NCBI RefSeq assembly: GCF_003324165.1
Contig: NW_025407846.1
Span: 124,001 to 188,000 of the forward strand
DNA: 64,000 bases
Reading direction: 5' to 3'
DNA from: Naegleria lovaniensis
Lineage: Eukaryota > Heterolobosea > Eutetramitea > Acrasida > Naegleriidae
Part shown: positions 61,486-64,000 of the stretch, in pieces
Position numbering within the stretch: the first letter of the stretch is position 1
Layout: each line of letters opens with the position of its first letter
The notes under the pieces: generated by a model
Database searches by the model: none
Told to the model about the DNA's origin: nothing
Seen by the model: the letters and a program-made list of their open reading frames with translations, nothing else
Translations under genes and position numbers: made by a program

Positions 61486-63904
61486 ATGACGATTCAGGGT
61501 TTGAGTGGTATGTATGGATAGTGGAGATGAACATTATTTGGTACCAACATTACACGCTCCGAACATGTTTCTAATAATTTTTGATTAATTGATTGTCCAA
61601 CAATATTGTATTTTGTATTTATACTTTTGGTGAACATCTACAATATGGACAATATGATACAACAATATCATCGGGCTGTTTGTGCTCACCACGATTATTC
61701 TTCTTTTCCTATGAAGGCTTTCTTATTGAGAAAAAATACATAAACACGGAATCTCTCGAGTATCTTCGTGGATGTAAAATAGGGATTGATGGCTTCCATT
61801 GGTTGAAATTATTATATCATGAAAAACATGAACCTTTTCAGATTGCAACAGGAGGAATACCAATTTCATTAGCATATTTGGTTCAAACAAATTTAAAGCA
61901 AATCAAGTAAGTAACTGTTAGTGACAGTAAGCATAATAATATCTTTGCAGAGATGCTGGCATCACTCCAGTGTTTGTTTTCAATGGTATTAACTGTGTTA
62001 AAAAAGAGCGTTCAACAGGAGTATATCAATCAAGAACTGTTTCTCTTAAATCAGCTTGGGGATCTTATGAAAAGGATCAGAAATCAGAGGCTAAAATGCT
62101 TTTTTCTAGAGCACAAGGAAATCAAATTCTGGCCTCTCCTGACACAATTAATGCTTTGTTTGACTTATTTATTGAAAATAATGTGGAGTTTATGAGGGCT
62201 CCATACTTGGCTTGGGGACAGCTTGGCTATATGACAGACACCAACCTAGTTCATGGAGTAATGGGAGATGAAGAGTTATTGATGTTCGACATCCCAAGAG
62301 TTATTTTATCTATTGATTGGACACAAAAAACATTTCAATATGTAGAAAAACAACAAATACTAACAAGTGAAAGAGTAACAAACAATCAATTTTTGGATGC
62401 TGCTTTGCTTTCTGGAAGCTACTTCTTCAAAGGATTTTCAACTCCATCACCTTTCCAAAATAACGTCAAGAAGGAAGAGCGCTTCAAAACAGAAATTGAG
62501 AATATTAAGGCAATCGGATCTGCTAAAGCTATTTTCTCTATGAATCACAGAGAGGATCTTTCTATTCCATTTCTTTTAAACAAATATTTGATAATGCATC
62601 ATCCAGTTTTGGACTTCTTTACAAATACTGTGGTAGTTATGAACAGGGATGAACTTCCAAGAGATTTCGACGAGATTGTAGGCGAGAGATTACCAGACGA
62701 GATTTACTTTTTAATTTGCCACGGACTTTTGTCTCCACAATTCGTTGGAAATCTGGTTAATGGCATATTCTATGAACCAAGCCCATTATTTGACTCTGAA
62801 GAGTACAAGGAATTTATTGAAGTATGGAAACCAATTTATTCAACATCGCTCAACTATCTTACAAGCGAAATGAGTGATTATTTCAAGCAAAAAGGTGTTG
62901 TTCTTATTAGGTATAACAGCTCTGACGAGCACAAATTAAGTGAGATTACCATTGACAGAAAGCCTGTAAATGTTTTTTTAGATGGTCTCCAATTCCAGAT
63001 TACTGATGCCGCGATTTCCAAACACTTCCAACAACAAAAGCTATCTTACTCAAAGGATTGCACTTCTCTAGGTTTTGCACTAAATTGGAAGCCAACTCCT
63101 ATGAAAAAAAATCAACCCCAAGAATTCTCGACAGTTAATGAGGTTAAAACGTTCATCCATTTGAAAGTATTGGAATCTTTGACATATATGAAGAAGCCAC
63201 TACAGGGATCCACTGATTTTTTGACTGCAAAAGGAAAAGCATTAGCAACAGCTAAAATTTATGTAGAGCAAACATTAATTCTTATAGAATTAGCAAAAAT
63301 GTTAACAAACACATGGAGATATGAAAAGCCATATGCTGTTGAAGAAAAGATTGCCAACGAAGAAGATGTAATTTTAATTACCAGAGTTATGAGTCTAGTT
63401 CCATTGACATTTAGACGAACAGGTCTTTCTCAAAGTGGCTGGTCTGGTCCCATCAAGCTAGATCTTGCCATTTTTTACTCTATTGTTAAGTTATTGCAGA
63501 CAAATATTGCTCATTTGTATGAATCCATTTTGACTGCTGTTTATATGTCACATAACATTGCCTCAGACAGTGTAGCATCTATCATGACCTCGCTGAGAAA
63601 TTTATCATCCTTCAGCGTTGATTCTAACAACACCATGGGTATTGTAGCTCACGTATTGTTGACCACTCCAATTGAAAAATTAACTCCTACCCTCTTCAAG
63701 ACGCATTTCCTTTGTTGCCAAACTCCATTCAAAGAGTTTAAGGATAAGGCAATTCCATTCTGGCAACAAAGTATTGGTGTACTCAAAAAGCTTGCAGCTG
63801 GCAACAATGAGTACAGAGGGCTTGCACAAAGACTTGATAGAGCAAATGAATTGCTCGAGGAACGATTGAAGCTCGTCTCTCCAATCCTTTCTTCATTAGA
63901 TTAG
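61486..63904 (+). CDS. MKT1: Mkt1-like XPG-fold protein, 3 exons
   Basis: Exons 61486-61507 (22 nt), 61717-61906 and 61951-63904, with GT-AG introns of 209 and 44 nt, give 721 residues. The joined N-terminus MTIQGLSGFLIEKKYINTES, then CKIGIDGFHWLKLLYHEK, is the XPG-N fold; DAGITPVFVFNGINCVKKE, SAWGSYEKDQKSEA and APYLAWGQLGYMTDTNLVHG are the XPG-I part. The acidic residues needed for nuclease action are only partly kept, as in yeast Mkt1, which acts with Pbp1 in post-transcriptional control. The long C-terminal region corresponds to the Mkt1-specific domain. Exo1/FEN1 is less likely because of that domain. Confidence 0.8.
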
Positions 63905-64000
63905 GGATGGTTGTTGTTTTGTTAGGGTTTTAATTTTATTATTTTGGGTGGTAGTATTACAACTTTAACCATTCCATTTTTAACATTATGTACACTATTG

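Noticed and set aside
1-64000. CRISPR arrays, operons, bacterial promoters or phage genes
   Set aside because: No regular spaced repeats or prokaryotic gene order; spliced introns, class II tRNAs and eukaryotic complexes show nuclear eukaryotic DNA.

Overview
The window looks like nuclear DNA of a free-living heterolobosean amoeba, most probably a Naegleria species. The reasons are: AT-rich, gene-dense sequence with short intergenic spaces; short GT-AG introns (mostly about 44-120 nt); many start codons directly preceded by a run of A; and a mix of full eukaryotic machinery (APC/C, ESCRT-I, Pol II and Pol III subunits, prefoldin, katanin) with cycloartenol-type sterol synthesis. I cannot name the species from this sequence alone.

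Layout, left to right. 1-7.0 kb: a partial mitochondrial coiled-coil gene head to head with a second probable mitochondrial gene, a UBX protein, a thiolase, a PP2C phosphatase and a basic, possibly nuclear protein. 7.1-16.5 kb: tRNA-splicing endonuclease Sen2, a long coiled-coil protein, AIF head to head with complex I NDUFA9, and katanin p80. 16.5-24.7 kb: a small unknown protein, APC11, VPS28, prefoldin 1, an F-box/ankyrin-like protein, Pol III RPC5 and a cytochrome P450. 24.8-30.2 kb: two related type I membrane proteins, the second split by a complete DNA transposon. 30.3-49.1 kb: C2CD5-like protein, squalene epoxidase, an unknown protein, Dnmt2, RPB9, RPL28, an RCC1/BTB protein, an SppA-type protease, a myristoylated kinase and a divergent G-alpha-like protein. 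49.2-52.2 kb: an accessory segment with a decayed kinase gene between two identical, inverted tRNA-Ser(AGA) genes. 52.4-64 kb: FAM114-like, an unknown membrane protein, a villin-headpiece protein, an ankyrin protein, a SAM-PB1-PAS-PAS protein, cycloeucalenol cycloisomerase and an Mkt1-like protein.

Most genes are unrelated housekeeping units packed head to head or tail to tail. Squalene epoxidase and cycloeucalenol cycloisomerase belong to one sterol pathway. AIF and NDUFA9 share a 167-bp divergent promoter and a respiratory role.

The strongest unusual signals are: (1) a 161-nt insert bounded by a perfect 12-bp inverted repeat in the conserved C-terminal domain of VPS28, whose exact removal restores the frame although it lacks GT-AG ends; (2) a 2.5-kb transposon with 20-bp terminal inverted repeats and an AAT target duplication, inserted in the signal-peptide codons of a membrane-protein gene; (3) micro-exons of 10, 16, 36 and 39 nt; (4) four otherwise healthy genes that each lack exactly one base, three of them next to A-runs.
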